DNA from: Deltaproteobacteria bacterium
GTDB lineage: Bacteria > Desulfobacterota_B > Binatia > Bin18
DNA length: 39,241 nucleotides
Direction: 5' to 3'
Assembly (NCBI GenBank): GCA_012271025.1
Contig: JAAXHF010000464.1
Coordinates: forward strand, 1 to 39,241
Made by a program: the position numbers and the translations under genes. Every line of letters begins with the position of its first letter. Position 1 is the first letter of the stretch. This document shows positions 7,306-15,713 of the stretch, piece after piece. The notes beneath the pieces are model-generated. The model was given only the letters and a program-made list of their open reading frames with translations, was not told the origin of the DNA and ran no database searches.

Positions 7306-8523
7306 ATGGACAACCAGCTTCCCCTGTCAGGTATTCGTGTGGCCGACTTCACCTGGGTCTGGGCCGGCCCGTTTGCGACCCTGCAGCTGGCCCATCTGGG
7401 CGCGGAGGTGATTCGCATCGAGACCGAGAACCGGGTGTGTGTGACCCGTCGCATTCCGCCCTTTGCCGACGGCGAGCCGGGACCCGACCGCAGCGGGTAT
7501 TACAACCAGTACAATCAGGGCAAGGCCTCGGTGTGTCTGAACCTGAAGAAGCCCGAGGGCATCGCCATCGCCAAAAAACTGGTCGCGGCCAGCGATGTTG
7601 TGGCCGAGAACTTTGCCGGTGGGGTGATGAACAAGATGGGTCTGGGCTACGAGGTCCTCAAGCAGATCAAATCCGATATCATCATGATCTCCATGTCGGG
7701 CTATGGGGCGACCGGGCCGGAGAGTGCCTATGTGTCCTACGGCCCAGCTCAGGTGCCGATGAGCGGCTTGTCGTCGGTGACGGGTTTTCCCGGCTTCCCG
7801 CCCATGCACGTGGGCTTCTCATATGGAGATCCCAACGGCGGTCTGCACGGCGCGTTCGCCGTCCTGGCCGCGCTCATGCACCGGGCTCGGACGGGCGAGG
7901 GCCAGTATATTGACCTCTCCCAGTGGGAGACCTCGGTGACCCTGTTGGGCGAGGGACTGATGGCCCAGCAGATGCACGGCGAGCCGCCGCCCCGGGTCGG
8001 TAATCGGGACGCCCATATGGCGCCCCACGGGCTGTTCCGGTGCCAGGGCCAAGACCGCTGGGTGAGCGTTGTTGTGGCCAGCGAGGACGAATGGCAACGC
8101 CTGTGCCAGGCTATGGACCAGCCCGAGCTGGCGACCGATGCGCGCTTTGCCAGCCTGGCCGACCGTAAAAAGAATGAGGACGAGCTTGAAGCGCTGATCG
8201 GCACCTGGACTCAAGCCCGGACGGATACCGAGGTCACCCACACCCTGCAAGCCGCAGGCGTGGCGGCTTTTCCGGCTCTCACCAATAGAGATTTGGCCCA
8301 GGATCAACACCTCCAAGAGCGCGGCTTTTTTGTCGAGCATCCGCACCCCGAGGTTGGCCCACGCCGCCACGCCGGTGTGCCCTGGGTGTTCTCTGATACG
8401 CCCTGCCAGGTTCGCCAACCAGCCCCGTGTCTGGGCCACGACACCGACACGGTGCTCCAGGATCTTTTGGGCTACTCGGCCGACGAGGTCGCAGCCTTGC
8501 GTGCCGACGAGGTGCTGACCTAG
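7306..8523 (+). CDS. CaiB/BaiF family III CoA transferase with catalytic Asp
   Basis: This 405-residue protein has the family III hallmarks: LSGIRVADFTWVWAGPFATLQLAHLGAEVIRIE near the N-terminus, SGYGATGPES (131-140) and, at residues 170-175, GFSYGD, where Asp175 matches the nucleophile that forms the acyl anhydride. Substrate is not evident. It lies 118 bases downstream of an Asp-less paralogue. In known two-subunit family III enzymes, such as benzylsuccinate CoA-transferase (BbsEF), two different members form one enzyme; the pairing here suggests the same but is inference. The upstream AAAGAGAG is a weak ribosome site. Confidence 0.87.
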   Translation: MDNQLPLSGIRVADFTWVWAGPFATLQLAHLGAEVIRIETENRVCVTRRIPPFADGEPGPDRSGYYNQYNQGKASVCLNLKKPEGIAIAKKLVAASDVVAENFAGGVMNKMGLGYEVLKQIKSDIIMISMSGYGATGPESAYVSYGPAQVPMSGLSSVTGFPGFPPMHVGFSYGDPNGGLHGAFAVLAALMHRARTGEGQYIDLSQWETSVTLLGEGLMAQQMHGEPPPRVGNRDAHMAPHGLFRCQGQDRWVSVVVASEDEWQRLCQAMDQPELATDARFASLADRKKNEDELEALIGTWTQARTDTEVTHTLQAAGVAAFPALTNRDLAQDQHLQERGFFVEHPHPEVGPRRHAGVPWVFSDTPCQVRQPAPCLGHDTDTVLQDLLGYSADEVAALRADEVLT

Positions 8524-8556
8524 CCGGGGCGGTGCCCTCCGATTGGACACTGACGC

Positions 8557-9003
8557 ATGGGATGCCACCGACCGACGCTGCCACGGCCCGTCAAGACCCC
8601 GCTCTGCCTACTGTTTGGTCTGGTTGTGGTGCTGGGCCTTGTCCCCTCTCTCGCCGCTCAGACGACGACCCGGGGAACGGTGCTGATCGAGTTCACCGGC
8701 ATGGTGCAGGGCTGGCCCGGGAATGACGTGCTGACCCTGGAGGTCAAAAAACAACACATTTTTTTCGCCCTCCACGATGTGCACAGTTCGGGGCAGCGGT
8801 TTCTGCGTGAGCGCTTTCTTTCCGATCTGCGCCTCCGCACCCCGAGCATGTATGTCCGGGGGCCGGACTATCTGCTGGAAGAACTGCTGGCCGAAAAACC
8901 TGACGCCCGGCCGCTGAAACTGCGCGGCATGTACTATAGCGATTCGCGCGCCTTTGTGATGAACCGACTGTTCCGGTTACGCGACACCAGACCAGACCGC
9001 TAG
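8557..9003 (+). CDS. Hypothetical exported protein
   Basis: The family is not recognised. The 148-residue product begins with a basic stretch and a hydrophobic run (CLLFGLVVVLGLVPSLAAQ, about 17-35) that reads as a signal peptide with cleavage near AAQ, or as one membrane anchor. The mature part is about 113 residues with alternating beta-like strands (TTRGTVLIEFTGMV, DVLTLEVKKQHIFFAL, LKLRGMYYSDSRAFVMNRL). This could be a small OB-like or single-sheet periplasmic domain. It stands between the CoA transferases and glyS on the same strand. Confidence 0.6.
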   Translation: MGCHRPTLPRPVKTPLCLLFGLVVVLGLVPSLAAQTTTRGTVLIEFTGMVQGWPGNDVLTLEVKKQHIFFALHDVHSSGQRFLRERFLSDLRLRTPSMYVRGPDYLLEELLAEKPDARPLKLRGMYYSDSRAFVMNRLFRLRDTRPDR

Positions 9004-9096
9004 CCGCCCGCCGCAGCCGTGAATCCCGCATCTCGCCCGGGGCCTTTGCCTCTCGTATTTCTCCGATTTCCCACGCTGGAAGGATGAGTTTTTGCC

Positions 9097-10728
9097 ATGA
9101 GTGAATCGACCGCCCCCGCCGTCAAGTCCATGGACGCCATCGTCGCCCTGTGCAGACGCCGCGGCTTCATTTTTCAGTCGTCCGAGCTGTACGGCGGCAT
9201 CAACGGATTCTGGGACTACGGCCCGCTCGGCGCCGAGCTGAAGCGCAACCTCAAGGAAGCCTGGTGGCAGGACGTGGTCCGTTGCCCGGCCGCCGGCCCG
9301 GACGGCAGGCCAATCGAGATTGTTCCGGTTGATGCGACCATCATCATGAATCCCAAGGTCTGGGAAGCCTCGGGGCACCTGGGCGGTTTTTCCGATCTGA
9401 TGAGCACCTGTCGGCACTGCAAAAAACTCCTGCGCTATGACCATATCTGGGAGATGATTCACGAAAGCGCGTGGTACACCTCACTCTCGAAGTTACTGAA
9501 TGCAGGACGAGTGACTGCTGCTGAGTTACAGCGCTGGGCCAAAAAATCGGGCAAGCTGGTACCGGGTTTGGCTCTAGTGCGCCAGCCCGAGGAAACCATA
9601 TTGAGTTTGACAGAAGGATATAATCCAGAAGAGTCAGGGATTAAGATCAGCAATCTCCCTCTTGAGCTTGACCGTCTCGTCGAACACCTGACCACCACGG
9701 AGAAGCGAAGAAGCGAGCTGCCGCCGTGCCCGTTTTGTGGCGGAGAAATCACCGAGCCGAAACCGTTCAACCTGATGTTCAAAACCACCACCGGCGCGGT
9801 CGAAGACCCGTCTGCGGTCGCCTACCTGCGGCCGGAGACCGCCCAGGGCATCTTCACCCAGTTCTGGAATGTGCTCGACAGCAACCGGGTCAAGGTGCCG
9901 TTTGGCATCGCCCAGATAGGCAAGGCGTTTCGCAACGAGGTCACGCCGCGCAACTTCACCTTCCGTTCCCGCGAGTTTGAACAGATGGAGCTGGAGTTCT
10001 TCATTCATCCTGACCAGGCTCAGGAGTGGTACCAGTACTGGCGCGACACGCGGTTTCGCTGGTGGCAGTCAATCGGTCTGGCCGGCGAGAACCTGACCTT
10101 GCGCGAGCACGACTCGGATGAACTCGCCCACTATGCCAGAGAAGGGGCCGGGACGAGCGATGTCGAATACCGTTTCCCGTTTACCGCCCCCGGCTATGGT
10201 GAGCTGGAGGGCGTTGCCCACCGCGCCGACTACGATCTGCGCCAACATGCCGAGCACTGCGGGCAGGGCGATAAGCTGCGTTACTTCGATGCGGACCGTA
10301 ACGAGCGCTATTTCCCGCACGTCATCGAGCCCAGCGCCGGGGCCGACCGGGGAACCCTGGCCGCGCTGTGTGAAGCCTACACCCCCGATGAGCAGCGGCC
10401 CAGCAAGGTCTACATGAGGTTCCACCCACGGCTGGCCCCGCTCAAGGCGGCCGTCTTTCCGCTGGTCAACAAAGCCGGCATGCCCGAGCTTGCCGAAAAG
10501 CTGTACCACGAGCTGCGGCCCAGGTACGCCGTCCAGTTCGATGCCAAGCAGAGCATCGGCAAGCGCTACGCGCGCATGGACGAGGCCGGCACCCCATACT
10601 GCTTCACCATCGACGGTGAGACGCTGACCGATCAGACCGTGACCGTGCGCCACCGCGATTCGTTGCAACAGGAGCGCATTGGCCTCGACCAAGTCGCGCC
10701 CTTCCTGGCCGACAAGATTGGGCAGTGA
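9097..10728 (+). CDS. glyS: Glycyl-tRNA synthetase (single-chain, alpha2 type)
   Basis: This 543-residue class II synthetase charges tRNA-Gly with glycine. It shows GGINGFWDYGPLGAELK (33-49), AYLRPETAQGIF (242-253), motif 2 FRNEVTPRNFTFRSREFEQMEL (about 278-299) and an anticodon-binding domain beginning near PRLAPLKAAVFPLV. Two zinc half-sites are visible, CRHC (105-108) and CPFC (211-214). The roughly 100 residues between them are long and coded by DNA with clearly fewer G/C than the flanks (about 9440-9710), which makes the protein longer than many bacterial GlyRS. The start has GGAAGGA upstream. A DUF4268 gene follows after 14 bases. Confidence 0.93.
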   Translation: MSESTAPAVKSMDAIVALCRRRGFIFQSSELYGGINGFWDYGPLGAELKRNLKEAWWQDVVRCPAAGPDGRPIEIVPVDATIIMNPKVWEASGHLGGFSDLMSTCRHCKKLLRYDHIWEMIHESAWYTSLSKLLNAGRVTAAELQRWAKKSGKLVPGLALVRQPEETILSLTEGYNPEESGIKISNLPLELDRLVEHLTTTEKRRSELPPCPFCGGEITEPKPFNLMFKTTTGAVEDPSAVAYLRPETAQGIFTQFWNVLDSNRVKVPFGIAQIGKAFRNEVTPRNFTFRSREFEQMELEFFIHPDQAQEWYQYWRDTRFRWWQSIGLAGENLTLREHDSDELAHYAREGAGTSDVEYRFPFTAPGYGELEGVAHRADYDLRQHAEHCGQGDKLRYFDADRNERYFPHVIEPSAGADRGTLAALCEAYTPDEQRPSKVYMRFHPRLAPLKAAVFPLVNKAGMPELAEKLYHELRPRYAVQFDAKQSIGKRYARMDEAGTPYCFTIDGETLTDQTVTVRHRDSLQQERIGLDQVAPFLADKIGQ

Positions 10729-10742
10729 GGTAGGCGGAAACA

Positions 10743-11708
10743 ATGACAAACAAAGAATTGGCAAGCATACAAAAAGTCGATCTGCGAGAGGTGTGGCCGG
10801 ACGAAGCGCAGGATTTTACGCCGTGGCTGGCGGAGCATCTGTCGGAGCTTGGTGATGCCTTGGGGATGGAACTGGAACTGCAAGCTCGCGAAGCCCCTGT
10901 CGGCAGTTATTCGCTGGACATTCTGGCGCGCGACCTGGGGAGCGACAGCCCGGTTGTCATCGAAAATCAACTCGAGCCAACCGACCATCCTCACCTCGGC
11001 CAGTTGCTCACCTACGCGGCTGGGTTTGACGCCAATGTCATAGTCTGGATTGCGAAAGAGTTCAGGGACGAACACAGAGAAGCTCTGGATTTGCTCAACC
11101 ATCGCACGGGTGAGGACACGCAGTTTTTTGGCGTAGAGGTTGAACTGTGGAAGATCGACAATTCTCGTCCCGCCGTTAATTTCAAGCTTGTCGCTACCCC
11201 CAACGAATGGCAAAAGCAGACCGTCAGCAATGCGCGAGCAGCGGACAATGTGTCGGAACAGAGAGAGCGATATCAGACATTTTTTCAGAAGCTCATGGAT
11301 ACTCTGAGAGAAGAGCACAACTTTACGAAAGCACGCAAAGCGCAGCCTCAAAACTGGCAGACCTTCTCGGCAGGACATGCACAACGTGTTCAGTACGGTG
11401 CAAATTTCGCTCTCGGTAAAAGAGCGAGAGTTGAGGTGTACATTGATAACGGTGACAAAGATTGGAACAAAAATCTGTTCGACAAACTGCTGGAGGACAA
11501 AGAATCCATAGAATCGGACCTCCAAGAACCCTCGGCTCTTGAGTGGGAGCGGTTGGACAATCGCAGAGCTTCCCGCATAGCGGCTGTGCGCCAGGGCTCC
11601 ATTGATGACGATGAGGGGGAGCTGGAAGAAACACGAAACTGGATGGCTGAAAAACTCCTGGACTTCAAGCGGGTGTTCGGTCCGAGGCTGGACGAATTGG
11701 CGCGATAA
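10743..11708 (+). CDS. DUF4268 family, PD-(D/E)XK nuclease-like protein
   Basis: The 321-residue protein has an N-terminal half with a PD-(D/E)XK-like core: SYSLDILARD (Asp59), then PVVIENQLEPTDHPHLGQLLTYAAGFDA, where Glu74-Asn-Gln76 would be an E-x-Q variant of the E-x-K pair. The C-terminal half (about 180-321), with ERYQTFFQKLMDTLREEH and ARVEVYIDNGDKDWNKNLFDKL, matches DUF4268. Family members are scattered between genomes and often look like stand-alone endonuclease relatives; a defence role is possible but not shown. It starts 14 bases after glyS and is lower in G/C than its neighbours, which suggests recent arrival. AGGTAGG precedes the ATG. Confidence 0.75.
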   Translation: MTNKELASIQKVDLREVWPDEAQDFTPWLAEHLSELGDALGMELELQAREAPVGSYSLDILARDLGSDSPVVIENQLEPTDHPHLGQLLTYAAGFDANVIVWIAKEFRDEHREALDLLNHRTGEDTQFFGVEVELWKIDNSRPAVNFKLVATPNEWQKQTVSNARAADNVSEQRERYQTFFQKLMDTLREEHNFTKARKAQPQNWQTFSAGHAQRVQYGANFALGKRARVEVYIDNGDKDWNKNLFDKLLEDKESIESDLQEPSALEWERLDNRRASRIAAVRQGSIDDDEGELEETRNWMAEKLLDFKRVFGPRLDELAR

Positions 11709-11748
11709 CAGAAGCAAGCCGGAGGTGCTGTATTCCGGTAGTGGTCTC

Positions 11749-11777
11749 GTAGGGGCGGGTTTCAAACCCGCCCCTAC
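11749..11777. repeat. 29-bp palindromic intergenic repeat, copy 2
   Basis: The arms GTAGGGGCGGGTTT (11749-11762) and AAACCCGCCCCTAC (11764-11777) are perfectly complementary around one central C. Apart from that central base it differs from copy 1 (5430-5458) only at the arm position that is mismatched there. It again lies between convergent genes (DUF4268 and the pilin), the same setting as copy 1. Confidence 0.9.
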
Positions 11778-11805
11778 CCGTTTACGCCGGATGGAGGAAA
11801 GGCGG

Positions 11806-12180
11806 CTACTGCCACGCGGGCTGCCCGCCCTGGGCCAGGACGTAACTGTTCCCCTTGGGACAATCGGAACCGTCGGGTTGGAGATCGGTGCCGGTGACGG
11901 TGACAAGCCCGCTGGTGTCGATGGACAGATTCACGCCGTCACTGGCAGAAATTCCCAGCAGGCTCAGATCCGTGGTGTACTCGCTATTGGCCGCATAGTA
12001 GGCTTCGAGGGCGAGCATGGCGTTGCTCACATCCGACTCGACCCGCGAGCAATACGCGCTGCGACGATAGCTGGCGAACTGCGGGACGGCGAAGGCGGCC
12101 AGGATGCCGATGATGGTGATGACGACGAGCAGTTCGATCAGGGTAAAGCCTGTGTTGTCCTTGTGAAACGTCTGAAACAT
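11806..12180 (-). CDS. Type IV pilin-like protein (prepilin)
   Basis: The 124-residue protein has the class III signal of type IVa pilins: a short basic leader ending in Gly11, then FTLIELLVVITIIGILAAFAVPQF. Cleavage falls between Gly11 and Phe12, and Glu16 is the conserved Glu5 of the mature chain. The mature head is about 80 residues with Cys44 and Cys107, which could form the usual disulphide. Size and Cys pattern fit a small major pilin or a minor pilin/pseudopilin. ATG 12180 was chosen over an upstream in-frame start because AGGAGGGT precedes it and the leader length is right. No other pilus gene is in the window. Confidence 0.88.
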   Translation of the reverse strand: MFQTFHKDNTGFTLIELLVVITIIGILAAFAVPQFASYRRSAYCSRVESDVSNAMLALEAYYAANSEYTTDLSLLGISASDGVNLSIDTSGLVTVTGTDLQPDGSDCPKGNSYVLAQGGQPAWQ

Positions 12181-12353
12181 ACGACCCTCCTGCGCCTCTG
12201 AATCTCTCGAATCGGATACCACATCCCATATAGAAAGCAAGCCGTCTGTATTCTTAGCCTGCTTTCCATTCGACATCGGTCTTTTCTCCCGGATGGCTTC
12301 CTTTTCCCCGTCCTTTTTGCCAGAATGCCGCTTGCCCGCGCGGGAGTGACTCC

Positions 12354-14300
12354 ATGCCGCACATTATTGGGACTGCCGGCCATATTGATCACGGCAAAAC
12401 GGCGCTGATTAAGGCCCTGACCGGCCACGACACGGACCGCCTCCAGGAGGAACAGGAACGCGGCATTTCTATCGAATTGGGATTTGCCTATCTGGATCTG
12501 TCCGATGGCGAGCGGGCCGGGATTGTCGACGTGCCCGGCCATGAGCGTTTTATCCGCAATATGCTGGCCGGGGCGCATGGTATTGATCTGGTTCTCTTCA
12601 CCGTGGCTGCGGATGACGGCGTCATGCCCCAGAGTGAAGAGCACCTGGACTTTTTGCATCTGTTGGGCCTCACAAATGGAATCTTCGTGATTACCAAGGC
12701 CGATCTCGTTGATGCCGAGCGCCTGGCCGATGTGCGTGAAGAAATCGAAATTCTGACTCTTGACTCTACCCTGGAAGGCGCCCCGATTGTGGCGGTTTCT
12801 GCGGTCACTGGTGATGGCATTGCCGAACTCCGCAGCGCCATCGCCGCTCGGCTGGCGGACTACGAGCGGCCGTCCCTGCCGGGCTATTTCCGTTTGCCCG
12901 TCGACCGGGCGTTTGTCATGAAGGGACACGGGGTGGTGGTGACGGGTACGGCCACGGCCGGCAGTGTCCAGAGCGGGGCAACTGTCAGACTCCTGCCCGG
13001 TGGAGAAGAAACCCGAGTGCGCTCCATGCAGGTTCACGGCCAAACGGTCCCCCAGGCCAGCTGGGGCCAGCGCGTAGCACTCAATCTGGTCGGTTTGGAA
13101 AAAAGCGCGATCACCCGCGGTCATGTCGTGTGTCATCCCAAGCTCAGTCGCACGACGCAACGGTTTGACGCCTGGGTTGAGATTCGACCCGGGGTCAAGC
13201 GCGAGGTCATCACTCATGAGCGCATCCGGGTGCACGTCGGGACGGCCGAGGTGCTGGGAAAAATCATTCTGCTGAACGGCCAGGATAGCCTTGCGCCCCG
13301 CTCGACCGCCTTTGCCCAGATCGTTGTCGAGGAGCCGGTCGTTGCCCTGCGTGGCGACCGCTTCATCGTGCGTAATCACACCGCCCAGGCTACGCTGGGG
13401 GGTGGCGAGGTGGTCAACCCCTTTGCCACCCGTCACCGTCGCCTCAAGGCCCGGTCGGCAGGGCAGGGCGGTATCCAAGACCGGCTGGCCCTGCTGCGGA
13501 CGCCCGACCTGCTCCAGGCCTGTCGCGCCTATATTGAAATACAGCCCGAGTTTGCCGTCTCGCTCGACGACATTTATCAGGGCGTGAACGCGCAGGAAAA
13601 AGAAGTCGCGCCGCTCTTAGTCCAAGATGCAGAGATTCTGCCCCTGCCGGACGCCGATCATCCCGAGGCGTACGCGACGCTCGGCAAGTGGCAGCGGCTG
13701 ACCGCCACGGTGGATCGTGTGCTGGCTGACTTTCATGCCCGCACACCCCTGGCCCAGGGCATGGAGCTGGAGTCGCTGCGCAGTCAGCTTGCCTTTACGC
13801 CGAAAATTTTTCGGGCGGTGACGGACAAATTAGTCGCCGAGCGCTTTGTGGTGCGCGAGCAGAGCACGCTCCGCCTGCCATCGCACCGCGTGGAGCTGAG
13901 CGAGGCAGAACAAGCGCTGAGCGCCCACCTGGAGCGGCTGGTGGCCGAGGGTGGTTTTACGCCCCCGGAGGTCAAAGACCTGGAGACTACGCTGGCCGTC
14001 CCGCGCAAGCAGTTTCTTGACCTGCTGGGCATTTTGGAGTCCCAACACAGGCTGGTGAAGGTCACCACCGACCTCTACTTGAGTCAAAAGCGTGCAGACC
14101 AGGCCCGTTCTGTCCTGGTCGAACACCTCACCGAGCACGGGGAAATATCGGCCGCAACATTTCGGGATGCCTTGGGCATCAGTCGGAAGACGGCCATCCC
14201 CTTACTGGAGTACTTCGACCGGACCGGGCTGACGCTACGGGTTGGCGATATTCGGAAACTGCGCAAAGCCGAGACAATCCCGGCAAGACCCTCAGTATGA
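12354..14300 (+). CDS. selB: Selenocysteine-specific elongation factor SelB
   Basis: This 648-residue GTPase delivers Sec-tRNA to UGA codons that carry a SECIS hairpin. Translational GTPase motifs are clear: G1 GHIDHGKT (9-16), [10 protein letters not shown] (35-44, SelB style), G3 DVPGHE (59-64) and G4 TKAD (114-117). The beta-barrel domains follow to about residue 370, then the C-terminal winged-helix repeats typical of SelB that bind the SECIS (for example [27 protein letters not shown] at the end). The stop overlaps the selD start as ATGA at 14297-14300, so the pair is translationally coupled. A downstream selenoprotein reading frame supports the assignment. Confidence 0.95.
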   Translation: MPHIIGTAGHIDHGKTALIKALTGHDTDRLQEEQERGISIELGFAYLDLSDGERAGIVDVPGHERFIRNMLAGAHGIDLVLFTVAADDGVMPQSEEHLDFLHLLGLTNGIFVITKADLVDAERLADVREEIEILTLDSTLEGAPIVAVSAVTGDGIAELRSAIAARLADYERPSLPGYFRLPVDRAFVMKGHGVVVTGTATAGSVQSGATVRLLPGGEETRVRSMQVHGQTVPQASWGQRVALNLVGLEKSAITRGHVVCHPKLSRTTQRFDAWVEIRPGVKREVITHERIRVHVGTAEVLGKIILLNGQDSLAPRSTAFAQIVVEEPVVALRGDRFIVRNHTAQATLGGGEVVNPFATRHRRLKARSAGQGGIQDRLALLRTPDLLQACRAYIEIQPEFAVSLDDIYQGVNAQEKEVAPLLVQDAEILPLPDADHPEAYATLGKWQRLTATVDRVLADFHARTPLAQGMELESLRSQLAFTPKIFRAVTDKLVAERFVVREQSTLRLPSHRVELSEAEQALSAHLERLVAEGGFTPPEVKDLETTLAVPRKQFLDLLGILESQHRLVKVTTDLYLSQKRADQARSVLVEHLTEHGEISAATFRDALGISRKTAIPLLEYFDRTGLTLRVGDIRKLRKAETIPARPSV

Positions 14301-15409
14301 AGGACAGTATGGGTAGCACACCTCAGCGGACCGAGGATCAGCGTTCGAGAATCCGCCTGACCGAAAAAGTGAAAGCTGCGGGTTGAGCGGGGAAATTGGG
14401 TCCGGCGGACCTGGCACACGTTCTGAGCGAGCTGCCCCGCGAACAGCACCCCGATCTGCTGGTTGGCGTGGAAACCTCCGATGACGCTGGCGTGTTTCGC
14501 CTGAGCGATGACTTGGCCGTCATTAATACGGTCGATTTTTTTACCCCGGTGGTGGACGACCCGTACACCTACGGGCTCATTTCGGCCGCCAACTCGCTCA
14601 GCGATGTCTACGCCATGGGCGGTGAGCCGAAAACGGCGCTGAATATCGTCTGTTTTCCCCAGGATGGGGTCGATAAGAGCGTGCTGGCCGAGATTCTCCA
14701 CGGCGGAGCGGCAAAAGTGCGGGAGGCTGGAGCGGCGCTGGTCGGCGGACATTCGGTTGCCGATGAGGAGATTAAATACGGTTTGGCCGTGACCGGAGTA
14801 GTCCATCCCCAGCGCGTCGTGCGCAATGTCGGCGCCCGGGTGGGCGATGTGCTCATCCTGACCAAACCGCTGGGCACGGGCATTATCACCACTGCGCTGA
14901 AACGCGGCCGTCTCCAGGATCGGCAAAATACGGAACACGATACGGAATACACGGCGGCGGTCGATTCGATGGCGAGCCTGAACCGCACCGCCAGCCACGT
15001 CATGGCGCGCTACACGGTCCACGCGTGCACCGATGTAACCGGATTCAGTCTGATGGGCCACGGCTATGAGATGGCCCACGGCAGCGGAGTCAGCCTCCGG
15101 CTTCGAGCTGCCCGATTTCCGGTCTTGCCGGGCGCACTGCGTCTGGCCTCAGAGGGCTATCTGACCGGTGGCTGCAAACGCAACCGCAGCTATCTGGCCG
15201 ATAAAGTCCATGTGTCGCCAGGGCTTACCGCCGAGCTTGCCGAGCTTGCCTTTGATCCACAAACCTCGGGCGGTCTGCTCATGGCTATACCCGAGTCTGA
15301 GGCCAGTGCTTGTGTGCAGGCGCTTGAGAATGCCGGGATATCGGCCGCAGCCGTGGTCGGGGAGGTTGTTCCACACACCGAGCATTGGGTGGAAGTTGTT
15401 GAAGACTGA
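14297..15409 (+). CDS. selD: Selenophosphate synthetase SelD, a selenoprotein (UGA at 14384-14386 read as Sec)
   Basis: SelD makes selenophosphate from selenide and ATP for Sec-tRNA synthesis. Read straight through one in-frame TGA, the frame gives 370 residues. The N-terminus contains IRLTEKVKAAGUAGKLGPADL, with Sec30 where other SelD proteins have the catalytic Cys or Sec and Lys33 where the essential Lys sits. Downstream, NTVDFFTPVVDDPYTYG, AANSLSDVYAMGG, VGGHSVAD, DVTGFSLMGHG and DPQTSGGLL are all conserved. Starting after the TGA (TTG 14396) would remove the active site, so a true stop is unlikely. Start ATG 14297 overlaps the selB stop. ATG 14309, with AAGGA close ahead, is an alternative that does not change the conclusion. 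Confidence 0.93.
14384..14414 (+). promoter_or_regulatory. UGA-Sec codon with SECIS-like hairpin
   Basis: Immediately after the UGA (14384-14386) lies a hairpin. The core stem is GGTCC (14399-14403) paired with GGACC (14407-14411) around the loop GGC (14404-14406), and three wobble pairs extend it to 14396-14414. The loop starts 17 nt after the UGA and begins with G. Known bacterial SECIS elements have a short G-bearing apical loop about 16-37 nt after the UGA, so this fits. SelB encoded just upstream would be the reader. Confidence 0.75.
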
Positions 15410-15463
15410 ACCTGCTTGAAGACGATACCGAAGGGTTATCGGAGAGAGAGATTCTCTTGCTTG

Positions 15464-15582
15464 AGAGCAGTTGGCGGGAGCGCGACCCACATCGCGCTCC
15501 GTCTGTTCGCCGTCCACGAGCTGAAATGAACCAGCAGCGTTAGAAGTACCAACCGTGTAGCGGCGAAAGCACCAACTGCTCT
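15464..15582. ncRNA. Candidate structured RNA or miniature inverted-repeat element
   Basis: No known RNA family is recognised. The segment is closed by a perfect 11-bp pairing, AGAGCAGTTGG (15464-15474) with CCAACTGCTCT (15572-15582). Inside are GGAGCGCG/CGCGCTCC (15477-15484 with 15493-15500), TTCGCCG/CGGCGAA (15506-15512 with 15561-15567), CACG/CGTG (15515-15518 with 15554-15557) and GCTG/CAGC (15520-15523 with 15532-15535). All are nested without conflict, giving one short arm and one long arm on a closing stem. Which strand is transcribed is unclear. It lies in the non-coding gap after selD. A MITE with 11-bp ends is the alternative; no target duplication is visible. Confidence 0.45.
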
Positions 15583-15612
15583 ATCCACCACCACATCCAC
15601 CACCACATCCAC
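15583..15612. repeat. 12-bp tandem repeat
   Basis: ATCCACCACCAC occurs at 15583-15594 and 15595-15606, followed by a half copy ATCCAC (15607-15612). It abuts the right end of the folded element and lies in the 388-base gap between selD and lolC. Confidence 0.8.
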
Positions 15613-15673
15613 GTACCCTTATAGCGGACATCGTCACACATTTCAAGCTTTGCATGAGATTTTTTTCATTCTT

Positions 15674-15713
15674 CAGGATAAACATGAATAATTCAGGGTA
15701 AGTATGAATAAAT
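15674..15713. repeat. AT-rich 20-bp direct repeat upstream of lolC
   Basis: Bases 15674-15693 and 15694-15713 match at 16 of 20 positions (CAGGATAAACATGAATAATT against CAGGGTAAGTATGAATAAAT). This is part of the only clearly AT-rich stretch in the window (about 15640-15725), about 85 bases before the lolC start. It probably lies in the promoter region of the envelope operon and may be a paired regulator site. No convincing -35/-10 pair was found; a TTGACT at 15735 has no good partner. Confidence 0.4.

Noticed and set aside
14396..15409. SelD as an N-terminally truncated gene or pseudogene starting at TTG 14396
   Set aside because: The conserved N-terminus with LTEK and Gly-Sec-Ala-Gly-Lys lies upstream in the same frame through one TGA at the exact active-site position, next to selB. 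Selenocysteine explains all of this.
15464..15582. Integron attC site or hammerhead ribozyme
   Set aside because: The outer arms have the wrong polarity for the attC RYYYAAC/GTTRRRY boxes. A CTGAAATGA and a GAAA are present, but the CUGANGA core and a proper stem II are not.
15410..15640. A selC (tRNA-Sec) or other tRNA gene in the gap after selD; the minus strand has a T-arm-like GCTGG-TTCATTT-CAGC near 15519-15535
   Set aside because: No acceptor stem pairs around it, the T stem is one base short on one side and no anticodon arm with UCA fits. No selC was found anywhere in the window.
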